Of a stretch of DNA of 64,000 nt, positions 8,860 to 16,283 are shown piece by piece (within the stretch, counting starts at the first letter, position 1; the number at the start of each line of letters is the position of its first letter). The DNA lies in the NCBI RefSeq assembly GCF_051013375.1, contig NZ_CP142125.1. One strand, 5' to 3'. The DNA comes from Kordia algicida. Its GTDB lineage: Bacteria; Bacteroidota; Bacteroidia; Flavobacteriales; Flavobacteriaceae. Position numbers and translations under genes: made by a program. The notes beneath the pieces were generated by a model. It saw nothing but the letters and a program-made list of their open reading frames with translations. It made no database searches and was not told the origin of the DNA.

Positions 8860-9249
8860 TTAATTGTCAATCTTAGTATAAAGGTATTCTTCATCTTTAT
8901 CCATATCCGCTAAGACCAAAATTCCGTCGTTTCCTTCGTTGACACCTTTTAATTCGTAACATTTAGAGAAGAAACCTTCATTGTCTTCTATTTTGATAAA
9001 CAACGAACGATATGTACTGTTTTCATCACATTGTGTAGAAATTGTATAGTGATATTTTTTGTGTTCTTTATTGGCATAATAATCCTTACAGATACCATTT
9101 TGAAGAAATTCTAATTTGTATTCAGGGTTTTCCTGAGAAACCCACGCACCTATGATTTCCTTTTTAGGCATTACAAAAGAGGTAATTCCCATAAGAATCA
9201 ATAATAGTATAGAAAGCGGAATGATAATTAGAGGACGATAGCTCTTCAT
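8860..9249 (-). CDS. Small membrane-anchored lipocalin-like protein
   Basis: The protein has 129 residues from the ATG at 9249; the longer frame from 9303 adds an unlikely 18-residue extension. One hydrophobic segment (about 6-26) acts as anchor or uncleaved signal. It is followed by IIGAWVSQENPEYKLEFLQNGICKDYY, which looks like the first strands of a lipocalin-like domain (GxW, then aligned short strands). The tail is acidic (DMDKDEEYLYTK). No function can be assigned. A hairpin (AAGGGGA with TCCCCTT, then T run) lies upstream at 9304-9325 but faces away from the gene. Confidence 0.55.
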   Translation of the reverse strand: MKSYRPLIIIPLSILLLILMGITSFVMPKKEIIGAWVSQENPEYKLEFLQNGICKDYYANKEHKKYHYTISTQCDENSTYRSLFIKIEDNEGFFSKCYELKGVNEGNDGILVLADMDKDEEYLYTKIDN

Positions 9250-9346
9250 AATATTGGTTTCTTTTAGATAGGGCAATATTAGAAGATTTTCAGGGTACCA
9301 CACAAGGGGAAAAATCCCCTTTTTTGTAGGTTTTTAACTTATATTC

Positions 9347-9490
9347 AATAAAAGAGGCTGTCTAAAATGTGCTTTAAACGTCATTCTGGGCTTGATCCAG
9401 AATCTCATCGTACTGATTATCAAATGTTATGAGAAACCGAATCAAGTTCGGTTTGACGAAATCTTTACTTTTTAGACAGCCTCTTTTATT
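9347..9490. repeat. 144-bp MITE-like palindromic element
   Basis: The ends form a perfect 21-bp inverted repeat (9347-9367 with 9470-9490) that includes GAGGCTGTCTAAAA. Inside are two REP-like hairpins in opposite orientation: ATTCTGG with CCAGAAT (about 9383-9403) and AAACCGAA with TTCGGTTT (about 9434-9454). A degenerate relative lies at 50754-50888. It ends 8 bp from the stop of the Kbp-like gene and may act as its terminator. Confidence 0.8.
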
Positions 9491-9497
9491 GTTTTTA

Positions 9498-10007
9498 TTA
9501 TTTATCTAAAGAAGGAATTCGTAATACTTGCCCTGGATAAATTAAATTTGGATCTTTTAACATTGGCTTGTTTGCCTCAAAGATCACTGGATATTTCATT
9601 GCATTTCCGTAATAATGTTTTGCAATTTTTCCTAGTGTATCTCCTTTGGCAACCGTATGAAATTGTGCTTCTGGTTCTTTGTGTTCAACTTCCATTCGGT
9701 CATCAACCATTGCAATTCCTTGCGTATTTCCAACTACTAGAACTACTTTTTCTTTTGTAGCTTGATCGTGTGCTTTTCCTGTAATAATAGCTGTATCACC
9801 TTCAAGTGAAACACTTAAATCTTCTACATGTAATTCTAAATCGCCAATTGTTTCTACAATTGATGCTTCGGCTTTGGCTTTTTCGGCAGCAACTGCTTCA
9901 GCATGTTCCGCAGCAGCTTCAGCGGCTTTTTCGGCAGCTTCTTCAGCAGATGTTTTTCCGCCAAATAGTTTTGCTCCAGCATCTTTGATAAATGAAAATA
10001 ATCCCAT
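9498..10007 (-). CDS. kbp: LysM/BON-domain protein, Kbp (YgaU)-like
   Basis: The 169-residue protein is colinear with the E. coli potassium-binding protein Kbp (YgaU). It has a MGLFSFIKDAGAKLF opening, a BON-like domain (about 45-105, ending NTQGIAMVDDRM), a short linker and a C-terminal LysM domain (about 115-166) with YGNAMKYPVIFEANKPML and YPGQVLRIP. No signal peptide is seen, so it is likely cytoplasmic. It differs from E. coli Kbp in an Ala/Glu-rich helical insert at about 19-45. In E. coli the protein binds K+; the same role here is by homology. Confidence 0.85.
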   Translation of the reverse strand: MGLFSFIKDAGAKLFGGKTSAEEAAEKAAEAAAEHAEAVAAEKAKAEASIVETIGDLELHVEDLSVSLEGDTAIITGKAHDQATKEKVVLVVGNTQGIAMVDDRMEVEHKEPEAQFHTVAKGDTLGKIAKHYYGNAMKYPVIFEANKPMLKDPNLIYPGQVLRIPSLDK

Positions 10008-10544
10008 AATTCTTTACTTTTTTTATTATTAATGAAGTTTTTTATTGTGTTGTTAAAGTACGAAAAGTCCAGCGATTCACAAAAGCTCAGCAGTATTTCT
10101 GTAACTTTACGATGTATTGCATTATTGTTCGATTTATAGCTTTAAAATATCGTTGCAGTTTGGAAATTTTCAGCGAAATGATGAATCGTGTTTTTTGGGG
10201 AAGATTTAAAAAATCAAAATACCTGTAGTTTTATCTTGAAAGTGAAGAAATTCACTAGAAAAATTTAGAAGATTCCGTCCTGCGACGGAATTAATTCAAC
10301 GTACACTTTTGAATGCGTCTTTCAGACTTTTCTTTGCTAGTAATTTGAACATGTGAAGCAATTCCATAAAAAATACTTGAAATCATTTTAAGAGATTCCG
10401 TCCTGCGACGGAATTAATTCAACTCACTTTTGAATGCGTCTTTTCAGACTTTTCAAAAGTGAGTTTCATTAAAAAAAGAAACAGTTTTTACACAAGTGTA
10501 AAAACTGTTTCTAAACTAAATAACCAACCAAAGTCTTTATATGT
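10008..10544. repeat. Gap with two copies of a two-hairpin repeat
   Basis: No gene is seen. Two copies of one element lie at 10271-10332 and 10394-10466. Each begins GATTCCGTCCTGCGACGGAA (ATTCCGTC/GACGGAAT hairpin), then TTAATTCAAC, then TTTTGAATGCGTCTT and CAGACTTTTC. In the second copy the flanks pair as AACTCACTTTTGAA with TTCAAAAGTGAGTT. Between 10008 and 10270 only AT-rich sequence is seen. Confidence 0.75.
10471..10511 (-). terminator. Terminator of the lipoprotein gene
   Basis: A perfect 16-bp stem (GAAACAGTTTTTACAC with its complement, 2-nt loop, 10478-10511) is followed on the minus strand by seven T. It lies 34 bp past the stop of the minus-strand lipoprotein gene. Confidence 0.85.
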
Positions 10545-11489
10545 TTATTTCTTAAAGTCGTCCTTGTTGAACTTCTTATTGATAATCTTTTTACGTTTTT
10601 TGTCAGTCTGCTTCAACTTTGTAGAACTTCCATCTGTAGAAGAACGTAAATACTGAATGTATCCTCTACCTTGAAATTCGTATGTTGTTCCAGAATCTGG
10701 GTGAAATAATTCTATTGTTCCGTCATCTATAACGTTCAATTCAAAGTATTCATTGTCTAGGTAATCATAATCTAATGTTAAAACTTTTGCGTACGGATCG
10801 CCTTCTACATCGTACACCGTATAAATTCCTTCGTAATCGTAGACTAAATTTGCAATTGGTGTATCTGGACTGTCTGTAGATGATAAGAACGTATCATCGT
10901 TTCCACCTGCTAAAAAGCTTAAAAAGTTTTCATCATCAAACTGATTTAACATTCCTGCCTGACTTGTATATACTTTTTTCCAAGCTGTAAATTCTTGTAA
11001 TAAATAGTGAATGTTGTCATAGAATACAAAGTCATAATCAAAATTTGATCGCTGATATCCTGTTAAGTAATAACTTGTGTTTGTAGAAGTATCTACCAAA
11101 CGAATTCTATTGATTCCTAACTGATCTACACGCAGTGGATAATATCCGTCAATGTCGTGATCGATATCTACAAAATCAAAATCAGTTCCGTAAGCTCCAA
11201 CGTCAATTCCGTAACCGTTTCCATTGTTTCCTATTCCTGAAATATTGTTGTTTGCATATAAAGTTCCATTAATAAATGAAACGGTAAATGCTCGTTGTAA
11301 AAATGGTACTTCTCCATTTCCTGTTGTTTCGTTAATATTTACATACCACAATTCATACGAGCTTAATAATTGATTCAACGTAATGCTTGGCTCGTCTATA
11401 ATTGGGTCTTCTACAATAACTTCTGTATAACATGAAGTCATTACAGAGCTAAATAATGTAATTGCTAAAAGTAATTTTAAAGTCTTCAT
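10545..11489 (-). CDS. Predicted lipoprotein of unknown function
   Basis: The 314-residue protein has a lipoprotein signal (hydrophobic residues 5-15, Cys about 20 in VMTSCYTE). The body is rich in Asp, Tyr and Asn, predicted mostly beta, with a tail of Lys/Asp (about 293-314: TDKKRKKIINKKFNKDDFKK) that is unusually basic for an exported flavobacterial protein. Paired short segments (YELWYVNINETTGNGEVPFLQ; ELFHPDSGTTYEFQGRGYI) suggest strands of a small beta domain. I do not recognise the family. It is divergent from gpsA with 112 bp between starts and ends at a strong terminator. Confidence 0.7.
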   Translation of the reverse strand: MKTLKLLLAITLFSSVMTSCYTEVIVEDPIIDEPSITLNQLLSSYELWYVNINETTGNGEVPFLQRAFTVSFINGTLYANNNISGIGNNGNGYGIDVGAYGTDFDFVDIDHDIDGYYPLRVDQLGINRIRLVDTSTNTSYYLTGYQRSNFDYDFVFYDNIHYLLQEFTAWKKVYTSQAGMLNQFDDENFLSFLAGGNDDTFLSSTDSPDTPIANLVYDYEGIYTVYDVEGDPYAKVLTLDYDYLDNEYFELNVIDDGTIELFHPDSGTTYEFQGRGYIQYLRSSTDGSSTKLKQTDKKRKKIINKKFNKDDFKK

Positions 11490-11589
11490 AAGCCAATCGT
11501 TTTAATGTTGATGCTTAGTTACTTTCAAAACGTATGCCAAAAAATTAAACTCCTGATTTTCAATACTAAGATCACAACGATATTTTGCG

Positions 11590-11597
11590 TATTTTTG
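11590..11597 (+). promoter_or_regulatory. -7 element directly upstream of gpsA
   Basis: TATTTTTG followed by four bases and then the gpsA ATG, the same arrangement as at yicC and the NUDIX regulator. A leaderless transcript is implied. Confidence 0.45.
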
Positions 11598-11601
11598 AAG
11601 T

Positions 11602-12603
11602 ATGGACAAAGAATTAAAATATGCTGTTTTTGGTGCGGGAAGTTGGGCAACTGCCATTGTGAAAATGCTTTGTGAAAACCTGGATGAAATTGGTTGGTAC
11701 ATGCGAAGCGTGTATACAAAAGAACATTTGCTAAAGGAACAACACAATCCAAGTTACTTAAGTTCGGTAGAGTTTGACACTGATAAACTAAAGTTAAGCA
11801 ACGATATTAATGAAATTGCCAGCTATGCAGATGTATTAATTTTTGTGATTCCATCTGCGTTTATTTATGGTGAGTTGCAAAAATTAACAGTTGATATTAC
11901 AGATAAAACTATTGTTTCTGCTGTCAAAGGAATTATTCCTGAATCGGGATTGTTGGTCGGAGAGCATTTTCATGATGTGTACAAAACTCCTTTTGAAAAT
12001 ATTGCTGTAATTGCTGGACCTTGTCATGCAGAAGAAGTTGCCTTGGAACGCTTGTCGTATTTAACGATTTCTTGTGCCGATCAAGAGAAAGCACAAGCGA
12101 TTGCTGATAAATTATCGAGCAATTACATCAAAACAAAAATTAGTGATGATGTGATTGGTACAGAATACGCTGTGATGCTAAAAAACATCTATGCCATTGC
12201 TGCGGGAATTGCACACGGATTGGGTTATGGAGATAATTTTCAAAGCGTATTGATGAGTAATGCTATTCGCGAAATGAAACGTTTTATCAAAAAAGTCCAT
12301 AAGATGAAACGTAACATTAACAATTCTGCTTATTTGGGCGATTTATTAGTGACAGGCTATTCTGTTTTTTCTCGAAATCGCATGTTTGGAAATATGGTTG
12401 GAAAAGGTTACACGGTAAAATCTGCACAAATGGAGATGAATATGGTTGCCGAAGGTTATTATGCCACCAATAGTGCATATCTGTTGAATCAGAAGAATGA
12501 AAAGAAAACCAATATGCCTATTATTGACGCAGTGTATGCAATTTTGTATCAGAATAAAAATCCGAAGAAAGTCTTTAAAAAATTGACAGAGAAGTTGGAT
12601 TGA
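11602..12603 (+). CDS. gpsA: Glycerol-3-phosphate dehydrogenase [NAD(P)+]
   Basis: The 333-residue cytoplasmic enzyme reduces dihydroxyacetone phosphate to sn-glycerol 3-phosphate for phospholipid synthesis. It has the N-terminal dinucleotide-binding motif VFGAGSWATA, then GPCHAEEVA, and the catalytic-lysine block GTEYAVMLKNIYAIAAGIAHGLGYGDN. Length matches the family. It is a single gene; downstream, between it and the convergent gene at 12805, lies a block of TCTAAAAGCG modules. Confidence 0.95.
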   Translation: MDKELKYAVFGAGSWATAIVKMLCENLDEIGWYMRSVYTKEHLLKEQHNPSYLSSVEFDTDKLKLSNDINEIASYADVLIFVIPSAFIYGELQKLTVDITDKTIVSAVKGIIPESGLLVGEHFHDVYKTPFENIAVIAGPCHAEEVALERLSYLTISCADQEKAQAIADKLSSNYIKTKISDDVIGTEYAVMLKNIYAIAAGIAHGLGYGDNFQSVLMSNAIREMKRFIKKVHKMKRNINNSAYLGDLLVTGYSVFSRNRMFGNMVGKGYTVKSAQMEMNMVAEGYYATNSAYLLNQKNEKKTNMPIIDAVYAILYQNKNPKKVFKKLTEKLD

Positions 12604-12690
12604 TTAATGATTTTATTTGATGATTTGAAAATGTGTCAATTTGAAAATTCATTTTAAAGAAAAATCCAAATTCTCTCAGAAACAGACTAT

Positions 12691-12806
12691 AGTACCAAGA
12701 GCGAAGCGATACTAAAATACCAAAAGGCGAAGCCAAGTCTAAAAGCGCATAGCGCGATCTAAAAGCATTAGCGAGTCTAAGAGCGAAGAAAGTCTAAAAA
12801 AAGTCT
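12691..12806. repeat. Block of TCTAAAAGC modules
   Basis: Six or seven degenerate units of about 17-21 bp, each carrying (A/G)TCTAAAA or ACTAAAA followed by GCGnnAGCG or GGCGAAGCC: for example AGTCTAAAAGCGCATAGCGC, then GATCTAAAAGCATTAGCGA, then GTCTAAGAGCGAAG. The last unit ends at the stop codon of the convergent gene at 12805. The same motif recurs at 8374, 28141, 52803, 53243 and 58174. Confidence 0.7.
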
Positions 12807-13200
12807 ATTTCACTAAAATCCCCGTAGTTTCCATCAACGGAAGCGGACGAAAAGCATTGGTATTAATCGTATTTTTTCTGAACAGATATTTTTTGTCGTA
12901 CATCTTGTTTCCTTCAAAGAACGTCACGCGAAATTCATTGTTGAGTGCCAATACATCTTCTTGCATCCATTCTGCTTTTGCATACGATTTTGCAGGTAGT
13001 TTTGCCAATTTGTGACGCATCGTAGACGTTTCTCTTTTTTCATCATAACCGCGAGAAACAATGAGAATCATCTCCAAATCTACCTCTTTATCATTGATGA
13101 TGTACGCGTTCCAATCGTCCGTTTTGTAGATTTCGTTGTATTCTTGTACAACTGCCATATACACGCCTTCTACTTCTGGAATTTCAATATCTTTTTTCAT
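12805..13200 (-). CDS. Conserved hypothetical protein
   Basis: This 131-residue soluble protein has no signal peptide or membrane segment. It starts MKKDIEIPEVEGVYMAVVQEYNEIYKTDDWNAYIIN and is rich in charged residues, with a predicted alpha/beta pattern and a YDKKYLFRKNTINTNAFRPLPLM block near the end. I do not recognise a named domain; the even composition and normal codon use suggest a real gene. It is a single gene upstream of pheS on the same strand with a repeat-filled gap between. Confidence 0.6.
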   Translation of the reverse strand: MKKDIEIPEVEGVYMAVVQEYNEIYKTDDWNAYIINDKEVDLEMILIVSRGYDEKRETSTMRHKLAKLPAKSYAKAEWMQEDVLALNNEFRVTFFEGNKMYDKKYLFRKNTINTNAFRPLPLMETTGILVK

Positions 13201-13220
13201 AGTATTTGTCGTTCATATTT

Positions 13221-13300
13221 CGTCTTTGCGAAACTTTTGAAGAAAGTTGTAGCAATCTGTTTCTAGAAAAGCTGATTACTTCACTATGCTCGTAATGACA
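13221..13300. repeat. About 80-bp imperfect palindromic repeat
   Basis: The element runs from CGTCTTTGCGAA through GCAATCTGTTTCT and GATTACTTC to GCTCGTAATGAC. Its outer parts are partly inverted (GTCnTTGCGA with CTCGTAATGAC). A relative lies at 33156-33240 and a fragment near 8563-8595. Confidence 0.55.
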
Positions 13301-13306
13301 ATTCGA

Positions 13307-14326
13307 TTATAACGCCGATTTGAATTGCTCTAAGAAACGCACATCATTTTCACTTAACAAACGAATGTCGCCTATTTGGTGCAATAACATTGCAATACGA
13401 TCAATTCCGACACCAAAAGCAAATCCTGAATATTCTGTTGGATCAATGCCACAATTAGTCAATACATTCGGATCAACCATACCGCAACCACCAATTTCCA
13501 ACCAACCTGTTCCTTTGGTAATTTTGTGATCGGTTTCCGTTGCCAATCCCCAATACACATCAATTTCTGCACTTGGTTCTGTAAACGGAAAATACGATGG
13601 ACGCAAACGAATTTTTGACTTCCCAAACATTTCTTTAGTGAAGTGTTGAAGTGTTTGTTTTAAATCTGCAAAACTAACTTCTTTGTCTATATATAATCCT
13701 TCAATTTGGTGGAAAAAACAATGCGAACGCGCCGAAATTGCTTCGTTACGATATACTCGACCTGGAGAAATGGTACGAATTGGCGGTTTATTATTTTCCA
13801 TATAGCGAACTTGCACCGAACTTGTGTGCGTGCGTAATAAAATATCTGGATTTGTTTGTATAAAAAACGTATCCTGCATATCACGTGCCGGATGATATTC
13901 TGGAAGGTTCAACGCCGTAAAGTTATGCCAATCGTCTTCAATTTCTGGACCTTCAGATACATTAAATCCTATACGAGAAAAAATATCGGTAATTTGATTT
14001 TTTACTAATGATATTGGATGACGTGCACCAATTTCCATCGGTTGCGCAGGACGTGTTAAGTCACCATAAACGCCTTTTTCTTCCGCTTTGTTTTCTAAAG
14101 CTTCTTTGAGTGCGTTTACTTTTTCCTGAGCAGCCTCTTTTAATTTATTAATGGTTTGCCCAAATTCTTTCTTTTGTTCATTTGGAACATTTCGAAACTC
14201 CGCAAAAAATTCATTTAGTAATCCTTTTTTTCCTAAATATTTGATTCTGAAGTTTTCAATATCTTCTTTTGCTTGTGTGGTAAACTTTTCTACCTCAGCA
14301 ATATGTTCCTTGATCTTATCTATCAT
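13307..14326 (-). CDS. pheS: Phenylalanine--tRNA ligase alpha subunit
   Basis: The 339-residue cytoplasmic subunit charges tRNA-Phe together with PheT. It has an N-terminal coiled-coil (about 1-95) that contacts the tRNA. Class II motifs follow: HPARDMQDTFF, motif 2 GRVYRNEAISARSHCFFHQ, and motif 3 GFAFGVGIDRIAML. Length is normal. pheT is not adjacent, as is common in Bacteroidetes. A minus-strand -7 element TAAATTTG lies at 14349-14356. Confidence 0.97.
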   Translation of the reverse strand: MIDKIKEHIAEVEKFTTQAKEDIENFRIKYLGKKGLLNEFFAEFRNVPNEQKKEFGQTINKLKEAAQEKVNALKEALENKAEEKGVYGDLTRPAQPMEIGARHPISLVKNQITDIFSRIGFNVSEGPEIEDDWHNFTALNLPEYHPARDMQDTFFIQTNPDILLRTHTSSVQVRYMENNKPPIRTISPGRVYRNEAISARSHCFFHQIEGLYIDKEVSFADLKQTLQHFTKEMFGKSKIRLRPSYFPFTEPSAEIDVYWGLATETDHKITKGTGWLEIGGCGMVDPNVLTNCGIDPTEYSGFAFGVGIDRIAMLLHQIGDIRLLSENDVRFLEQFKSAL

Positions 14327-14370
14327 GACGATATTTTGATTTAGCTTGCAAATTTACACAAAAAACTCAC

Positions 14371-14727
14371 TTATTGAATGTATTCCTTTTCTAAAAAGTA
14401 ATTGACAATGGCTTCTTTCATCAAAACGGTTTGTTCACCTGCTTTTAACGTTGGCAATTCTTCCTTGAATTTGTAATGCGGCCAACCATCATCATCAAAG
14501 TAATCAAATTCGTAGTAACCGTAAGGTTCAAGCAATCTACAAATAGCAATATGCATTAAGTTTACTTTGTCATCTTTTTTAAAGTTTCTATGAATTTGCC
14601 CAAGTTCCTGAACACCAATTAAATATATAATTGAATCCAAATCAAGCGTATCGCCTTCTGCAAATTGAAGCGTCAATTTTTCTACAACCGTATTCCATCG
14701 TTCTTTTAATTGTTCGTCTCTTGCCAT
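14371..14727 (-). CDS. Conserved hypothetical protein
   Basis: The 118-residue soluble, acidic protein starts MARDEQLKERWNTVVEKLTLQFAEGDTLDLDSIIYLIGVQELGQ. The middle is helical, followed by YGYYEFDYFDDDGWPHYKF. No known domain is recognised, but the pattern is that of a conserved flavobacterial family. It lies upstream of pheS on the same strand (44 bp between) and may be co-transcribed with it. A minus-strand -7 element TACCTTTG lies at 14747-14754. Confidence 0.65.
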   Translation of the reverse strand: MARDEQLKERWNTVVEKLTLQFAEGDTLDLDSIIYLIGVQELGQIHRNFKKDDKVNLMHIAICRLLEPYGYYEFDYFDDDGWPHYKFKEELPTLKAGEQTVLMKEAIVNYFLEKEYIQ

Positions 14728-14865
14728 GTTTCCTGCATTTCAGCTACAAAGGTAATTAACGTTGGCTGATATCCTTATTTTTCAACTGAAATTATAGCGG
14801 AAAGCTTTTAAAATGCAATAATTCACTCTGAATAAAAGTTCTATATTTGTTAAAACTCGATTTTC

Positions 14866-15441
14866 ATGAATTTTATAGATCTCATTTTAGGCGGGATGAT
14901 CGTAGCAGGATTTGTACGCGGATTGATGAAAGGACTTTTTGTAGAAGTTGCTTCACTCGTTGCCTTGATTGCCGGAATGTACGGAGCCATTCATTTTTCA
15001 TATTACGCAGGCGATTTCCTAAAAGAAAGCTTTGAAACTTGGGATGAGAAATATATCAATTTAGCCGCTTTTGCCATTACTTTTATCATTATTTTAGTGC
15101 TGATTACCTTGGCAGGAAAACTGTTGACAAAGATTGCCGATTTTGCTGCACTAGGAATTTTAAATAAACTTTTAGGTGGTGCTTTTGGCGGATTGAAAAT
15201 GGCAGTAATTGCTGGTGCCGTATTGATTTTCTTTGATAAAACCAACAATACCATGGAGTTTGTAGAAAAGGAAAAGATTGAAGCTTCTGTGTTGTATGAA
15301 CCTGTAAAAGAAATTGGCGGTTTTGTGTTTGCTTTTGTGTTGGAAGAAACAAATACTGACATAGATTTGGAAGAAGAAAAACAACGCGACGAAGAACGCC
15401 AACAAAACGATTTGCAAGAAATTGAAGAAAACGAAAACTAA
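14866..15441 (+). CDS. cvpA: CvpA family membrane protein
   Basis: The 191-residue inner-membrane protein has four hydrophobic segments (about 3-20, 25-45, 63-85, 103-120). The start MNFIDLILGGMIVAGFVRGLMKGLF is typical of the CvpA family (colicin V production accessory protein). The C-terminal 40 residues are charged and low in complexity (EEEKQRDEERQQNDLQEIEENEN). CvpA affects envelope and stress tolerance in proteobacteria; its role here is unknown. A -7 element TATATTTG lies at 14842-14849. Two small frames follow closely. Confidence 0.85.
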   Translation: MNFIDLILGGMIVAGFVRGLMKGLFVEVASLVALIAGMYGAIHFSYYAGDFLKESFETWDEKYINLAAFAITFIIILVLITLAGKLLTKIADFAALGILNKLLGGAFGGLKMAVIAGAVLIFFDKTNNTMEFVEKEKIEASVLYEPVKEIGGFVFAFVLEETNTDIDLEEEKQRDEERQQNDLQEIEENEN

Positions 15442-15446
15442 TTGTT

Positions 15447-15569
15447 ATGTGTGAAAAATGTGTAGATCCTGAAATAAGGCATTCTGAAGAAAATGATCTA
15501 AAACCGCTTCAGAAAAAGCTAAATACAGCTTCTTTGAAAGGGAAAGTCAAAAAAAGAAACACGAAATAA
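15447..15569 (+). CDS. Possible 40-residue protein, CxxC start
   Basis: An ATG five bases after the cvpA stop opens a 40-codon frame (MCEKCVDPEIRHSEENDL, then a Lys-rich tail ending KGKVKKRNTK). Its TAA touches the ATG of the next gene (TAAATG), the spacing expected of a coupled operon. The C-x-x-C at residues 2-5 could bind a metal. Small size and lack of a known family keep confidence low. Confidence 0.45.
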   Translation: MCEKCVDPEIRHSEENDLKPLQKKLNTASLKGKVKKRNTK

Positions 15570-16001
15570 ATGCTTCCTGCTACGACTACCACAACTCCAT
15601 GTGTACATTGTGCTCCTTTTGCAAAGAAAAAATTTTCTTCACAGGAAGATTTTATCGCTTTTGAAAAAGAGTTGGAAGCAAAATGTGTTGACGGAACTTT
15701 TATCCGTATTGTCAATGCTGATGAAACCGAAATGCCTTCTTGGCAGTCTACATATCAATGTACATTTTGTGAAACTGATTGGGAATTGGCTATTCCTGAA
15801 GGAAAGATGCGCGGTTATTTTTTACCAACCGATCAGGTTTCGCAACCACAGCAGAATAATAACAACTATTATTTTAATATGAAATCAAGCAAAAGAAGCC
15901 CAAACTGCGGTTGTTGTTTAGGAATGATCTTTTTACTGATCTTGCTAATTTTGTATATATTATGGCAATTCGTTGACTTTTTGTTTGATTTGATATTCTA
16001 A
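15570..16001 (+). CDS. Cys-rich protein with C-terminal membrane anchor
   Basis: The 143-residue protein carries two C-x-x-C pairs, CVHC (about 11-14) and CTFC (about 64-67), that could form a zinc ribbon, then a polar linker (QPQQNNNNYYF). CGCC is followed by one strong hydrophobic helix at about 118-140 at the very C-terminus. This topology suggests a tail-anchored cytoplasmic metal-binding protein. No named family is recognised. It follows the 40-residue frame without a gap and lies downstream of cvpA, so all three are likely co-transcribed. Confidence 0.6.
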   Translation: MLPATTTTTPCVHCAPFAKKKFSSQEDFIAFEKELEAKCVDGTFIRIVNADETEMPSWQSTYQCTFCETDWELAIPEGKMRGYFLPTDQVSQPQQNNNNYYFNMKSSKRSPNCGCCLGMIFLLILLILYILWQFVDFLFDLIF

Positions 16002-16010
16002 TCCACAAAA

Positions 16011-16043
16011 AAAAGTTGCAAAACTCAATGCTTCACAACTTTT
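16011..16043 (-). terminator. Terminator at end of bat operon region
   Basis: AAAAGTTG pairs with CAACTTTT across a 17-nt loop. On the minus strand the stem runs into eight T, so it can end transcripts coming from the bat operon and the small peptide gene. Confidence 0.5.
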
Positions 16044-16094
16044 ACCATTTGTTATATTGTTTTAGTTTGTAACTGAGAAAATCGGTTATAAATT

Positions 16095-16229
16095 TCAACC
16101 TTCTTCAAATTCTACAATTTCCGTTTCAGAGGTCATTCCTGACATGCTTCCGCCTTTTATCTGTGTTATTTGCGAAACAATAGAAAGTTTATTTTCGATT
16201 TCGATTTGTTTGAGACTACGCTTTTTCAT
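16095..16229 (-). CDS. 44-residue Gly-Gly peptide, RiPP-precursor-like
   Basis: An ATG at 16229 (minus strand) opens a 44-codon frame: MKKRSLKQIEIENKLSIVSQ, then ITQIKGGSMSGMTSETEIVE, then FEEG and TGA. The layout, a basic start, an amphipathic leader of about 25 residues with I/L spacing, a Gly-Gly site, and a short Ser/Thr- and Glu-rich tail, matches the double-glycine precursor peptides common in Bacteroidetes, which are cut by C39 peptidase transporters. There is no Cys, so it is not a typical lanthipeptide. It lies 54 bp downstream of batE. No maturase or exporter is adjacent; function is open. Confidence 0.55.
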   Translation of the reverse strand: MKKRSLKQIEIENKLSIVSQITQIKGGSMSGMTSETEIVEFEEG

Positions 16230-16283
16230 ATCTGAGTTTTTTAATCATATTTTACTCAATATAAGCATAATAACTATATTTTT

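Noticed and set aside
9304..9325. AAGGGGA/TCCCCTT hairpin with T run read as a terminator
   Set aside because: No plus-strand gene precedes it and it lacks a T run on the minus strand, so it has no transcript to end.
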